Shown here piece by piece: positions 28,357-36,708 of a stretch of DNA of 64,000 nucleotides. Source of the DNA: DASQEH01 sp963765725. Lineage in GTDB: Bacteria > Actinomycetota > Actinomycetes > Propionibacteriales > Nocardioidaceae. Made by a program: the position numbers and the translations under genes. Where the stretch lies: assembly GCA_963765725.1 (NCBI GenBank), contig CAVXXI010000003.1:806001-870000 (forward strand), given 5' to 3'. The notes under the pieces were generated by a model. That model did no database searches, was not told where the DNA came from, and was given only the letters and a program-made list of their open reading frames with translations. Numbering within the stretch: position 1 is the first letter of the stretch; each line of letters starts with the position of its first letter.

Positions 28357-28430
28357 GGCGGGGTAGCTCAGGTGGTCAGAGCACACGGCTCATAATCGTG
28401 GTGTCGCGGGTTCAAGTCCCGCCCCCGCTA
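28357..28430 (+). tRNA. tRNA with CAT anticodon, elongator Met likely
   Basis: Acceptor GGCGGGG pairs with CCCCGCT (28423-28429, one G-U end pair), discriminator A, no encoded CCA. Anticodon loop CTCATAA. The anticodon stem lacks the three consecutive G-C pairs of initiator tRNA, and the 1-72 pair is not the C/A mismatch of the initiator, so it is elongator Met rather than fMet. A CAT tRNA modified to read Ile (AUA) cannot be excluded, but the conserved neighbourhood tRNA-Thr/tRNA-Met/rpmG supports Met. Confidence 0.9.
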
Positions 28431-28488
28431 CAGCACGACTCGGCGACCGACCAGGCACCCCGCGCAGCACGAACGAAGAAGGCATCCC

Positions 28489-28659
28489 GTGGCCCAGAAG
28501 AGCACAGACATCCGCCCAAAGATCACGTTGGCGTGCACCGAGTGCAAAGAGCGCAACTACATCACCCGGAAGAACCGCCGCAACGACCCCGACCGGCTGG
28601 AGCTCAAGAAGTACTGTCCCCGCTGTCGCTGCCACCGCGCCCACCGCGAGACCCGCTGA
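28489..28659 (+). CDS. rpmG: 50S ribosomal protein L33
   Basis: A short 56-residue gene starting at GTG 28489. The protein reads ITLACTECKERNYITRKN and LKKYCPRCRCHRAH, so it is the zinc-binding (C+) form of L33: Cys16-x2-Cys19 and Cys43-x2-Cys46 make a zinc ribbon. It lies 58 nt after tRNA-Met and 57 nt before the hadA-like gene, the standard actinobacterial arrangement. Confidence 0.96.
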   Translation: MAQKSTDIRPKITLACTECKERNYITRKNRRNDPDRLELKKYCPRCRCHRAHRETR

Positions 28660-28716
28660 GGCTGCCGGTCGAGGCGGCTGCCGTCGGCCGGCAGGGGAGT
28701 GGGATAGCGTCGCTGC

Positions 28717-29127
28717 ATGCCTCTCGACCCTGACCTCGCGGGCCGGACGTTCGCGCCGACGGCGCCGTACGGCGTGAGCCGGGAGAAGATCGCCGAGTTC
28801 ACCGAAGCCATCCGGGCCGAGCCGATCGAGGATGGGCGGACAGCTCCGCTGACATTTCCCATCGTGGTCGCGTTCCGGGCAATGACCGCGCTCATGATGG
28901 ACCCAGAGGTCGGGATCGACCTTCACAACGTCGTACACGGCGATCAGCGCTTCGAGCAGACGAGGCCGATCCGCGCGGGCGACGAGCTGGTCGCGACTCT
29001 CACGGTCGACTCGGTCCGGGCAGCCGCCGGGATGGACATGGTCGCGACGCGTACGGAGGTCACCTCCACCTCCGGTGAGCACGTCGCCACCGCGTTCGCC
29101 CTCCTGCTGCATCGTGGCGACGCATGA
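28717..29127 (+). CDS. MaoC/HadA-like dehydratase subunit
   Basis: A 136-residue hot-dog protein of the FAS1-like/MaoC N-terminal type, similar in layout to mycobacterial HadA. The motif FAPTAPYGVSREKIAEFTEAI starts the fold. HadA-type subunits bind substrate but lack the catalytic Asp/His, which reside in the partner (family knowledge); consistent with this, the GDxNPxH motif is absent here and present in the next gene. The ATG lies 6 nt after TAGCGT (28705-28710), suggesting a leaderless mRNA. ATGA overlap with the next gene. Confidence 0.88.
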   Translation: MPLDPDLAGRTFAPTAPYGVSREKIAEFTEAIRAEPIEDGRTAPLTFPIVVAFRAMTALMMDPEVGIDLHNVVHGDQRFEQTRPIRAGDELVATLTVDSVRAAAGMDMVATRTEVTSTSGEHVATAFALLLHRGDA

Positions 29128-29525
29128 GCTGGGAGTCCGGGCACGAGTTCCGCCCTGCGTCCTACGTCGTCACCCGTGCGGACCTGGTCCGGTACGCCGG
29201 GGCGTCGGGCGACTTCAACCCCATCCACTACAGCGACAGGGTCGCGGAGTCGGTCGGCCTTCCGGGGGTCGTCGCCCATGGCATGTACACGCTGGCGCTC
29301 GCCGCGCGCGCTCTCACCGACTGGGTCGGCGGGCCAGAGGCGGTGACGTCGTTCGGTGCCCGTTTCACCAAGCCCGTGGTCGTGCCTGACAACGATGAGG
29401 GCGTCCGGGTCGACGTCGCCGGCGTCGTCAAGAGCGTCGACGACACATCGGCGACGGTCGAGCTGACCGTGACGAGTGAAGGCACGAAGGTACTGGGCAT
29501 GTGCCGGGCTGTGGTGCGGTGCTGA
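29124..29525 (+). CDS. MaoC-like (R)-hydroxyacyl dehydratase, HadB-like
   Basis: A 133-residue single-hot-dog hydratase with the catalytic motif GDFNPIHYSD (Asp and His of hydratase 2), followed by GVVAHGMYTLALAARAL. Together with the preceding gene it should form a HadAB-type heterodimer dehydrating 3-hydroxyacyl thioesters. In mycobacteria this serves FAS-II mycolate elongation; in organisms without mycolates the role is undefined. No third HadC-like gene follows. Its stop overlaps the murB start. Confidence 0.9.
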   Translation: MSWESGHEFRPASYVVTRADLVRYAGASGDFNPIHYSDRVAESVGLPGVVAHGMYTLALAARALTDWVGGPEAVTSFGARFTKPVVVPDNDEGVRVDVAGVVKSVDDTSATVELTVTSEGTKVLGMCRAVVRC

Positions 29526-30547
29526 CCAGTAAAGCCGAGCCGCTGTCCCGGTGGACCACCCTGCGGCTGGGCGGACCCCCGCGCGCCTTCGCGGAGGCGT
29601 CGTCACGCGCGGAGCTGTACGACCGCGTCGCGTCCGCCGACGAGGCGGGTACGCCGGTCCTGGTGCTCGGGGGCGGGAGCAACCTGGTCGTCTCCGACGA
29701 CGGGTTCGACGGTCTCGCCGTCCACGTCGGCAGTCGTGGGCAGGCCGCGTCGGCGGACGCCTGCTCGGGCGCCCAGCTGACCGTCGAGGCGGGCGAGGAC
29801 TGGGACGAGATCGTCGCGCGGACCGTCGACGAGCAGTGGGTCGGGGTCGAGGCGTTGTCCGGGATCCCCGGCACGGTGGGCGCCGTACCGATCCAGAACG
29901 TCGGTGCCTACGGGCAGGAGGTGTCCGACACCATCGCGAGCGTCGACGTGTTCGACAGGTTGCAGCGGCGTACCCGGACGATGTTCGCGACGGACTGCCG
30001 GTTCGGCTACCGCACGAGCGTCTTCAAGCAGGAGCCGGGCAGGTACGTCGTCGGGGCCGTCACGTTCTCCCTGCGCCTCGGCGACCTGGGGGAGGCGATC
30101 CGCTACGGCGAGCTGGCGGGTGTGCTGGGCGTGCCGGTGGGCGCGCGGGTGCCGTCGGTCGAGGTCCGGCGGGCCGTGCTGGAGCTGCGCGCGAGCAAGG
30201 GCATGGTGCTCGACGCCGACGACCGCGACACCTGGAGCGCGGGCTCGTTCTTCACCAACCCGTTCGTCACGCCCGGCGAGGTGCCAGCAGGCGCACCGGC
30301 GTACCCCCAGCCCGACGGTCGCGTCAAGACGAGCGCCGCCTGGCTGATCGAGCAGGCGGGTTACGGCAAGGGGTACGGGAACGACCGAGTGCGGATCTCG
30401 ACGAAGCACTCGCTCGCACTCACCAACCGCGGCGGGGCGGCGACCTCGGACCTGCTCGCGCTCGCCGCCGAGATCCGCGACGGAGTCCGGCGACGGTTCG
30501 CGATCACCCTGCAGCCCGAGCCCGTCTGCGTCGGCTGCGCCCTTTGA
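29519..30547 (+). CDS. murB: UDP-N-acetylenolpyruvoylglucosamine reductase
   Basis: MurB, the flavoenzyme reducing UDP-GlcNAc-enolpyruvate to UDP-MurNAc in peptidoglycan synthesis. FAD-binding motifs: TTLRLGGPPRAF, LGGGSNLVVSDDGF, SGIPGTVGAVPIQNVGAYGQ. The active-site serine is in GSFFTNPFV (type I MurB) and the late Glu in LQPEPVC. About 342 residues from GTG 29519, which overlaps the stop of the previous gene; GTG 29501 would extend it by six residues. Confidence 0.95.
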   Translation: MLTSKAEPLSRWTTLRLGGPPRAFAEASSRAELYDRVASADEAGTPVLVLGGGSNLVVSDDGFDGLAVHVGSRGQAASADACSGAQLTVEAGEDWDEIVARTVDEQWVGVEALSGIPGTVGAVPIQNVGAYGQEVSDTIASVDVFDRLQRRTRTMFATDCRFGYRTSVFKQEPGRYVVGAVTFSLRLGDLGEAIRYGELAGVLGVPVGARVPSVEVRRAVLELRASKGMVLDADDRDTWSAGSFFTNPFVTPGEVPAGAPAYPQPDGRVKTSAAWLIEQAGYGKGYGNDRVRISTKHSLALTNRGGAATSDLLALAAEIRDGVRRRFAITLQPEPVCVGCAL

Positions 30548-30559
30548 CGCGTTCGGCGG

Positions 30560-30690
30560 TCGATGCATTTGCGCCCGCTCGGCTGAGCTTTTGCGCCCGC
30601 TGCGAGTCGACACGCTCGCTTGCCCCGTCGACGGGTTGCGAGGACCGGGCTAGCGCCCGCTCGACCGGCGCCCCGCTCGTGATGCGCCCG
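30560..30690. repeat. Degenerate 22-bp repeats, family B
   Basis: Between murB and the convergent adenosine deaminase lie several decayed copies of a TTTGCGCCCGCTCGGC motif: GCATTTGCGCCCGCTCGGCT, then CTTTTGCGCCCGCTGCGAG, then three shorter copies (TAGCGCCCGCTCGAC, GCGCCCCGCTCG, GCGCCCGCTCGAG). Spacing is 20-26 bp in the first part and irregular after. The same unit occurs in a cleaner array at 48118-48290. Confidence 0.75.
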
Positions 30691-30702
30691 CTCGAGAATC
30701 GG

Positions 30703-31720
30703 TCAGGAGGTGAGCCAGCGGTCGATGTCGGCGAGCATCCGTAGCCGGACCTCTTCGGGGGCGGCGGACCCGCGTACCGACATCCGCGCCAGCTCGGCCA
30801 GCTCGGGGTCGGTGAAGCCGTGCACGTCGCGCGCCGCCTCGTACTGGTCGAGCAGCCGGGACCCGAAAAGCAGCGGGTCGTCCGCGCCCAGCGCGACGGG
30901 GATGCCCGCCTCGTAGAGCGCACGCAACGGCACCGATGCGATGTCCGGGTACACGCCGAGCGCGACGTTCGACCGGGGGCAGATCTCCAGCGTGACGCCG
31001 GCGTCGGCGAGGTGCGCGACGAGCATCGGGTCCTCGACCGAGCGGACGCCGTGTCCGATCCGGGAGGCGCCCAGCCCGTCGAGGCAGGACCAGACGCTCT
31101 CCGGCCCCCGCAGCTCGCCGCCGTGCGGCGTGAGCAGGAGGCCGGCGTTGCGGGCGATGTCGAACGCCTTCGCGAACGCCAGCGCCTCACCCCGGCGCTC
31201 GTCGTTGGACAACCCGAAGCCGACGACCCCGCGTCCGGCGTACTGTCGCGGCCAGGCGCGCCAGGGTACGCGCGTCGAGAGGATGCCGGATCCGGTTGGC
31301 GGCGATCACGAGCACCATGGTCACGCCGGTGGCTGCCGTGGCCTGCCGTGCCGCGTCGAGGACGAGGTCGGTGAAGGCGGTGATGCCACCGAACGAGGCC
31401 GCGTAGCCACTCGGGTCGACCTGGATCTCCAGCCACTGGGATCCCTCTTCGCGCTCGTCCTCGGCCGCCTCGAGCACCAGCCGGCGAACGGACGCCTCCG
31501 TCCGGAGCACCGAGCGCGCCAGGTCGTAGAGCCGCTGGAAGCGGAACCAGCCCTTCTCGTCGGCCGCAGACAGGTCGGGGGGCCACTCGTCGGTAAGTGC
31601 GTCCGGCAGCCACACGCCCTGCTCCTCGGCGAGCTCGACCACCGTCCGGTGGCGCATCGAGCCGGTGAAGTGCAGGTGGAGGTGGGCCTTCGGGAGCGCG
31701 GCGAGCGGGCGTGCGGTCAA
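30703..31720 (-). pseudogene. add: Adenosine deaminase, one frameshift
   Basis: Adenosine/adenine deaminase (metal-dependent TIM barrel) converting adenosine to inosine. The N-terminal metal motif is PKAHLHLHFTGSM; HGGE and IGHGVRS follow, and the late metal-ligand region is ALGADDPLLFGS. About 339 residues once corrected. The frame is lost near 31245, where one extra base interrupts LARLAAQYAGRGVVGFGLSN. Both halves remain well conserved, so the shift is probably a sequencing indel. It starts 15 nt after aspC on the same strand. Confidence 0.88.
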
Positions 31721-31735
31721 CCGGACGAGCTCTGC

Positions 31736-32953
31736 TCAGCCGAAGAGCTTCTGCAGGCGCGTGACGCCCTCGGCCAGGTCGTCGTCGCCCAGGGCGTACG
31801 ACAGCCGGACGTATCCCGGACTGCCGAAGGCCTCACCCGGCACCACCGCCACCTCCGCCTCGTCGAGGATGATCTCTGCCAGCTCCGCCGAGGTGGAGGC
31901 GGTCCGGCCGCCGATGTCGCGGCCCAACGCCCCCTTGACCGAGGGGTAGGCGTAGAACGCGCCCCTCGGCTCGGGGCACTCGAACCCCTCGACCTCGTTG
32001 AGCATCGAGACGATGGTCCTGCGGCGACGGTCGAAGGCCGCGCGCATCGCCTCCACCGCGCTCAGGTCGCCCGAGACGGCGGCCAGGGCGGCGCGCTGGC
32101 ACACGTTGGCCACGTTCGACGTCAGGTGCGACTGCAGGTTGGTGGCGGCCTTCACGACGTCGGCCGGACCGATCATCCAGCCGACCCGCCAGCCGGTCAT
32201 CGCGTAGGTCTTCGCGACCCCGTTGAGCACCACGGCCGTGTCGGCGAGCTCGGGTACCTCGGCCACGATCGACCTGAAGCGGGTGCCGCCGTACACCAGG
32301 TGCTCGTAGATCTCGTCGGTCACGACCCAGAGGCCGTGCTCGTGCGCCCACCGGCCGATCTCGCGTACCTGCTCGGGGCTGTACACGGAGCCGGTCGGGT
32401 TGCAGGGGGAGCAGAAGAGCAGGAGCTTCGTCCGCTCGGTGCGCGCGGACTCCAGCTGGGCGACGGTGACCAGGTAGTCCTGGGTCTCGTCGGCGAGGAC
32501 GTCGACCGGTACGCCGCCGGCGAGCCGGATCGCCTCGGGGTACGTCGTCCAGTACGGGGCGGGGAGCAGTACCTCGTCGCCGGGGTCGAGAAGTGCTGCC
32601 AGGCTCTCGTACACCGCTTGCTTGCCGCCGTTGGTCACCAGCACCTGTGCCGGCTCGACGTCGTACCCGGAGTCACGGCGGGTCTTCTCCGCGATCGCCT
32701 TCTTCAGCTCGGGCAGGCCGCCGGCCGGGGTGTACCGGTGGTTCTTCGGGTCCCTGGCGGCCTCGACGGCGGCCTCGACGATGTAGTCGGGCGTGGGGAA
32801 GTCGGGCTCGCCCGCGCCGAATCCGATCACCGGCCGGCCGGCCGCCTTCAGCGACTTGGCCTTCGCGTCCACTGCCAGGGTCGCCGACTCGGCGATGCCG
32901 GCGACGCGTTGGGAGACGCGGTCGGGCCGCTTCGCGGAGATGTCGTCACTCAT
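31736..32953 (-). CDS. aspC: Aspartate aminotransferase (class I PLP enzyme)
   Basis: A 405-residue fold-type I aminotransferase of the thermophile/actinobacterial AAT-I-gamma type. Visible: FGAGEPDFPTPDYIVEAA, YTPAGGLPELKKAIAEK, FCSPCNPTGSVYS, the PLP lysine in NGVAKTYAMTGWRVGW, and the substrate-carboxylate Arg in YVRLSYAL. It interconverts aspartate and oxaloacetate with glutamate/2-oxoglutarate; prephenate activity is possible in this subgroup. It heads a two-gene unit with adenosine deaminase. The position next to tRNA-Trp/secE is conserved in related genomes. Confidence 0.93.
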   Translation of the reverse strand: MSDDISAKRPDRVSQRVAGIAESATLAVDAKAKSLKAAGRPVIGFGAGEPDFPTPDYIVEAAVEAARDPKNHRYTPAGGLPELKKAIAEKTRRDSGYDVEPAQVLVTNGGKQAVYESLAALLDPGDEVLLPAPYWTTYPEAIRLAGGVPVDVLADETQDYLVTVAQLESARTERTKLLLFCSPCNPTGSVYSPEQVREIGRWAHEHGLWVVTDEIYEHLVYGGTRFRSIVAEVPELADTAVVLNGVAKTYAMTGWRVGWMIGPADVVKAATNLQSHLTSNVANVCQRAALAAVSGDLSAVEAMRAAFDRRRRTIVSMLNEVEGFECPEPRGAFYAYPSVKGALGRDIGGRTASTSAELAEIILDEAEVAVVPGEAFGSPGYVRLSYALGDDDLAEGVTRLQKLFG

Positions 32954-32993
32954 GCGACCATCCTTGCACCACCCCGAGGGCCGCGGCGCTCGG

Positions 32994-33024
32994 TTCGACC
33001 TGGCGAGGCCTCACCCCGTACACT
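32994..33024 (+). promoter_or_regulatory. Possible promoter for tRNA-Trp/secE
   Basis: TTCGAC (32994-32999), a 19-nt gap and TACACT (33019-33024) resemble a housekeeping promoter with a long spacer. It would start transcription about 70 nt before tRNA-Trp, in the aspC-tRNA-Trp intergenic region. Confidence 0.35.
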
Positions 33025-33099
33025 CGGGTTCTTGGTGGCATCTGTCGTTCACGGTGCCTTGACCTCGGGTCGAGTCGCGTAGCCGGGAGCGGCCACCGG

Positions 33100-33172
33100 A
33101 GGGCAGTGGCTCAATTGGCAGAGCACCGGTCTCCAAAACCGGCGGTTGGGGGTTCGAGTCCCTCCTGCCCTG
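33100..33172 (+). tRNA. tRNA-Trp (anticodon CCA)
   Basis: Acceptor AGGGCAG pairs with CTGCCCT (33165-33171), discriminator G as expected for Trp. The anticodon loop CTCCAAA gives CCA. D-arm and T-arm (GTTCGAG) are intact; the 3' CCA is not encoded. It lies 39 nt before secE, the usual bacterial tRNA-Trp/secE/nusG linkage. Confidence 0.96.
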
Positions 33173-33211
33173 CGGCGAGACGGCACAAGAGTTGCGAGAA
33201 AGGAGAGCCAG

Positions 33212-33451
33212 ATGACGGAGACCCGTGCCACCAGCTCGGCGAGCTCGCGTCGCCCGCCGCCGAGCGGCCGGACCGGAATCGGGCTCTTCCTGCGTCAGGT
33301 CATCGCTGAGCTGCGCAAGGTCATCTGGCCCACGCGCGACCAGCTGGTGACCTATTTCGTGGTCGTGCTCGTCTTTGTCCTCTTCATGATCTTGTTCGTC
33401 TCGGTGCTGGACTACGTGTTCAACTCGGCGATGTTCAAGATCTTCGGCTGA
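33212..33451 (+). CDS. secE: Preprotein translocase subunit SecE
   Basis: A 79-residue single-helix SecE of the actinobacterial type that stabilises SecY in the translocon. The amphipathic region FLRQVIAELRKVIWPTRDQL (about residues 27-46) followed by one long hydrophobic helix is diagnostic. ATG 33212 was chosen because AAGGAG lies 8 nt upstream; longer in-frame extensions run into tRNA-Trp. The N-terminal 22 residues are Ser/Arg-rich and variable. Confidence 0.95.
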   Translation: MTETRATSSASSRRPPPSGRTGIGLFLRQVIAELRKVIWPTRDQLVTYFVVVLVFVLFMILFVSVLDYVFNSAMFKIFG

Positions 33452-33501
33452 CGCGCCTCGCGTCTGCCACGAGATCAGCGGAAGTATGTGAGCGTCCACC
33501 C

Positions 33502-34314
33502 ATGACCGAACAGACAGTGTCAGAACCCCTCGACCCGACCGACGTCCAGGTCGGCGACGCCGAAGGCGCCGACGTCGAACTCGGCGACGCGGCAACCACG
33601 GATCTCGGGGTTGCCGACGCGCCCCCTGCCGACTTCGAGGCCGCCGAGGCGGCTCCTGCCGACGTCGAGGCCACCGACGGGGTCGTCGAGCCCGTCGACG
33701 GCGCAGACGCCGAGGTCGCCGCCGACCCGCTCGAGGAGTTCCGGGCAGCCCTGCGCGCCAAGCCGGGCGAGTGGTACGTCGTGCACACGTACTCGGGCAT
33801 GGAGAACCGTGTCAAGACCAACCTCGAGAACCGGATCACCTCGCTCAACATGGAGGACTTCATCCACGAGGTCCACGTGCCTCAGGAGGAGGTCGCGGAG
33901 ATCAAGAACGGCCAGCGCAGGATGGTCCGCCGAACGGTGCTTCCGGGCTACGTGCTCGTCCGGATGGACCTGACCGACGAGTCGTGGTCAGCGGTACGGC
34001 ATACGCCCTCCGTCACCGGCTTCGTCGGCCACAGCCACCAGCCGGTGCCGCTGAGCCTCGACGAGGTCGAGGCGATGCTCGCGCCGGCCGTGATCACCCA
34101 GGCCGAGTCGCCGCAGCAGCAGAAGCAGAAGAAGGTGGAGTTCACCGACTTCTACGCCGGTGACTCCGTCATGGTCGTCGACGGGCCGTTCGCCACCCTG
34201 CACGCCACCATCACCGAGATCAACGTCGACGCCCAACGCGTCAAGGCCCTCGTCGAGATCTTCGGCCGCGAGACCCCGGTAGAGCTGAGCTTCACCCAGA
34301 TCGAGAAGGTCTGA
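33502..34314 (+). CDS. nusG: Transcription termination/antitermination protein NusG
   Basis: NusG binds the RNA polymerase clamp helices through its NGN domain, which begins at EWYVVHTYSGMENRVK (residue 90) and contains RMVRRTVLPGYVLVRMDL. The KOW domain is at YAGDSVMVVDGPFATLHATITEI near the C-terminus. The first 88 residues form an acidic Asp/Glu/Ala-rich extension with ADVE-like repeats, which is known in actinobacterial NusG but long here (270 residues in total). It lies 50 nt after secE and 60 nt before rplK. Confidence 0.96.
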   Translation: MTEQTVSEPLDPTDVQVGDAEGADVELGDAATTDLGVADAPPADFEAAEAAPADVEATDGVVEPVDGADAEVAADPLEEFRAALRAKPGEWYVVHTYSGMENRVKTNLENRITSLNMEDFIHEVHVPQEEVAEIKNGQRRMVRRTVLPGYVLVRMDLTDESWSAVRHTPSVTGFVGHSHQPVPLSLDEVEAMLAPAVITQAESPQQQKQKKVEFTDFYAGDSVMVVDGPFATLHATITEINVDAQRVKALVEIFGRETPVELSFTQIEKV

Positions 34315-34374
34315 GCCGGCGCCCCGCCTCAGCCCCCGGCACCACTGATCCACCCGACTAGCTAGGACACCACC

Positions 34375-34809
34375 ATGCCTCCCAAGAAGAAGAAGATCGC
34401 TGCTCTCGTGAAGGTGCAGCTCAACGCCGGCGCCGCTACTCCCGCGCCGCCCGTCGGTACGGCCCTCGGCCCCCACGGCGTCAACATCATGGAGTTCTGC
34501 AAGGCCTACAACGCTGCCACCGAGGCGATGCGCGGGACGGTCATCCCCGTCGAGATCACGATCTTCGAAGACCGCACCTTCACCTTCGTCACGAAGACCC
34601 CGCCCGCCGCGGAGCTGATCAAGAAGGCCGCCGGGCTCACCAAGGGCTCGTCGACCCCGCACACCGACAAGGTCGGCAGGATCAACCGTGAGCAGGTGCG
34701 CGAGATCGCCAACACCAAGCTCCCCGACCTCAACGCCAACGACGTCGACGCCGCGATGAAGATCGTCGAGGGCACTGCCCGTTCCATGGGCATCACCGTC
34801 AGCGGCTGA
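34375..34809 (+). CDS. rplK: 50S ribosomal protein L11
   Basis: A 144-residue L11, part of the GTPase-associated centre of the large subunit, with 23S rRNA. The N-terminal domain includes LNAGAATPAPPVGTALGPHGVNIMEFCK with the proline-rich hinge; the C-terminal RNA-binding domain contains EIANTKLPDLNANDVDAAMK. Full length. A small hairpin-like sequence (CTACC...GGTAG) lies between it and rplA. Confidence 0.97.
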   Translation: MPPKKKKIAALVKVQLNAGAATPAPPVGTALGPHGVNIMEFCKAYNAATEAMRGTVIPVEITIFEDRTFTFVTKTPPAAELIKKAAGLTKGSSTPHTDKVGRINREQVREIANTKLPDLNANDVDAAMKIVEGTARSMGITVSG

Positions 34810-34882
34810 CACCGCTACCCCGTGGTAGGGCCGCGCTGGCCCGTCCGACCACAACTGGCCACACTCAGGAAGGAACCAGCTC

Positions 34883-35596
34883 ATGCAGCGCAGCAAGGCT
34901 TACCGCGCGTCAGCGCAGAAGATCGACCAGGACGCGGTGTACGCGCCCGTCGAGGCGATCAAGATCGCAAAGGACACCGGGTCCACCAAGTTCGACTCGA
35001 CGATCGACGTCGCCATGCGCCTCGGTGTCGACCCACGCAAGGCCGACCAGATGGTCCGTGGAACCGTCAACCTGCCCCACGGCACCGGTAAGACCGCCCG
35101 GGTTCTCGTCTTCGCCAACGCGGCGAAGGCGGAGGAGGCTCGGGCGGCGGGCGCCGACTTCGTCGGAGGCGACGAGCTCATCGAGAAGGTCGGCGGTGGC
35201 TGGCTCGACTTCGACGCCGTCGTGGCCACGCCCGACATGATGGGCAAGGTCGGCCGCCTCGGCCGCGTGCTCGGCCCGCGTGGCCTGATGCCCAACCCGA
35301 AGACCGGTACGGTCACGCCCGACGTGGCGAAGGCCGTCACCGACATCAAGGGCGGGAAGATCGAGTTCCGCGTCGACCGCCACGCGAACCTGCACTTCAT
35401 CATCGGTAAGGCGTCGTTCGACACCGAGAAGCTGGCGGAGAACTACGCGGCCGCGCTCGAAGAGGTACAGCGGCTCAAGCCCTCGAGCTCGAAGGGCCGT
35501 TACCTGCGCAAGGTCACGTTCTCTACGACGATGGGCCCCGGCATCCCGGTCGACCCCAATCGGGCGCGCAAGCTCACCGCAGACGACGACGGCTGA
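34883..35596 (+). CDS. rplA: 50S ribosomal protein L1
   Basis: A 237-residue L1 of the ribosomal L1 stalk, which also acts as translational repressor of the L11 operon in many bacteria. Typical segments are SKAYRASAQKID, FDSTIDVAMRLGVDPRKADQMVRGT, and GRVLGPRGLMPNPKTGTV, with the C-terminal KVTFSTTMGPGIPVD. AAGGAA precedes the ATG. It ends 113 nt before the lipoprotein gene. Confidence 0.97.
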   Translation: MQRSKAYRASAQKIDQDAVYAPVEAIKIAKDTGSTKFDSTIDVAMRLGVDPRKADQMVRGTVNLPHGTGKTARVLVFANAAKAEEARAAGADFVGGDELIEKVGGGWLDFDAVVATPDMMGKVGRLGRVLGPRGLMPNPKTGTVTPDVAKAVTDIKGGKIEFRVDRHANLHFIIGKASFDTEKLAENYAAALEEVQRLKPSSSKGRYLRKVTFSTTMGPGIPVDPNRARKLTADDDG

Positions 35597-35709
35597 GCGG
35601 TCACCGTTTGCCCACAATGGCCGGCTCGGGATGTCGGCGCCGCCGGCGGCGACGTAGTCTGGCCTCCAGCGCTCGTCGAGTGGGGCGCCACGACACGAGG
35701 AGCGCACTG

Positions 35710-36471
35710 ATGAGACTTCGCCGAATGGCCGCCGGCGCGATCGCCGCAGGCATGATGGTGAGCCTGTCCGGATGCGGCAGCAGTACGGGGTCGTCGAGTG
35801 GCGATGCGGCTGCCCTGACTCAGGCGAACTTCTCGCAGACCGTCACCAGCGCGCAGCAGGCGGCGAAGTCTGCCCACTTCGTGGCGTCGATCAAGGCGGC
35901 GGGACACTCCATCTCGATGTCGGGCGATGCCTCCGGGTTCGCCGACCTGGCGTCGGCGGCCATGGACCTCAATGTGAAGGCATCCGGCAAGAGCATCGAG
36001 ATGCGCCTCGTCCACAAGGTCCTGTACCTGCACGGGGCCGGGATGCCGGCCCCAGCGGGCAAGTCCTGGGTGAAGGTCGACCTCAACGACGCGAACAACC
36101 CGCTGTCGAAGATCCTCGACACCGCCGGACCGCGGAGCATGCTGACGTATCTCCGGTCTGTCACCAGCCTGGACGACAAGGGCATGCAGTCGGTCGACGG
36201 GGTGCAGGCACACCACTACACGGTGACGATCAACACCGCGAAGGCGCTGGCAGCGAACCCGGCGTTCAAGGGGCAGGACCTGTCGAAGCTGGGGATGCCC
36301 AAGACTCTCCACACCGACGTCTGGCTGGACTCGGACAACCGCCCGGTGAAGATGACGGTCGTCATCGGCAAGCTGCTGTCGCTCGAGGTGCACGTGTCCA
36401 AGTACGGTGAGCCCGTCGCGGTGCACGCGCCGCCCGCGGCTCAAGTGGGCACCTTCAGCCTCGGCGGCTGA
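35710..36471 (+). CDS. Lipoprotein, LppX/LprG-like fold
   Basis: A 253-residue lipoprotein. The signal sequence ends in a lipobox, MVSLSGCGSS, with the lipidated Cys at about residue 21. The mature part (KSAHFVASIKAAGHSISMSGDA, WVKVDLND, HHYTVTINT, LHTDVWLDSDNRPVKMTVV) resembles the LppX/LprG beta-sheet half-barrel that carries lipids across the envelope. This is a family-level inference. ATG 35710 has AGGAG 7 nt upstream. A possible promoter is TGTCGG (35632-35637), 17 nt, TAGTCT (35655-35660). A lipoprotein at this spot between rplA and rplJ is, from memory, also found in Streptomyces. Confidence 0.82.
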   Translation: MRLRRMAAGAIAAGMMVSLSGCGSSTGSSSGDAAALTQANFSQTVTSAQQAAKSAHFVASIKAAGHSISMSGDASGFADLASAAMDLNVKASGKSIEMRLVHKVLYLHGAGMPAPAGKSWVKVDLNDANNPLSKILDTAGPRSMLTYLRSVTSLDDKGMQSVDGVQAHHYTVTINTAKALAANPAFKGQDLSKLGMPKTLHTDVWLDSDNRPVKMTVVIGKLLSLEVHVSKYGEPVAVHAPPAAQVGTFSLGG

Positions 36472-36472
36472 T

Positions 36473-36501
36473 TTGGCCGCCGCGGCCCGTCCGCGTAGGC
36501 T
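36473..36501 (+). promoter_or_regulatory. Promoter for rplJ-rplL
   Basis: TTGGCC (36473-36478), 17-nt spacer, TAGGCT (36496-36501), just upstream of the L10 leader. Spacing is ideal for the main sigma factor, and the start of transcription would fall near 36508, at the 5' end of the leader structure. Confidence 0.6.
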
Positions 36502-36503
36502 GG

Positions 36504-36640
36504 AGTCACCGAAGACCGCTGGTTGTCCGTCGACGCAGGTCGGCTGACCGAAGGCCCCGAGACGGGCGGCCCGCGCAGGTGAACCGGAACCGGCCGTAGT
36601 ACTCGCGGCCCGCGCCCTGTGCACCTGCACAGGGCGTTTG
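36504..36640 (+). ncRNA. Ribosomal protein L10 leader with attenuator hairpin
   Basis: The 200-nt 5' UTR of rplJ has the hallmarks of the L10 leader, the binding site through which L10(L12)4 represses its own mRNA. An early structured part contains GGTCGGCTGACCGAAGG-like kink-turn elements (36529-36549). A strong hairpin closes it: CGCCCTGTGC (36613-36622), loop ACCT, GCACAGGGCG (36627-36636), followed by TTTGTC, resembling an intrinsic attenuator. The class is inferred from position and structure by eye. Confidence 0.7.
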
Positions 36641-36708
36641 TCGTGTTCGAGGCCCTCGTCGCCGGCGGGCGCGATGTACGCGCCACCCGATCCACCGGAA
36701 GGAGAGCC

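Noticed and set aside
28357..28430. Initiator tRNA-fMet
   Set aside because: The first base pair is not mismatched and the anticodon stem lacks the three G-C pairs of initiator tRNA; elongator Met (or less likely Ile-CAT) fits better.
30547..30702. Hidden small gene or tRNA between murB and adenosine deaminase
   Set aside because: The stretch is explained by decayed family B repeats; no cloverleaf or conserved frame was found.
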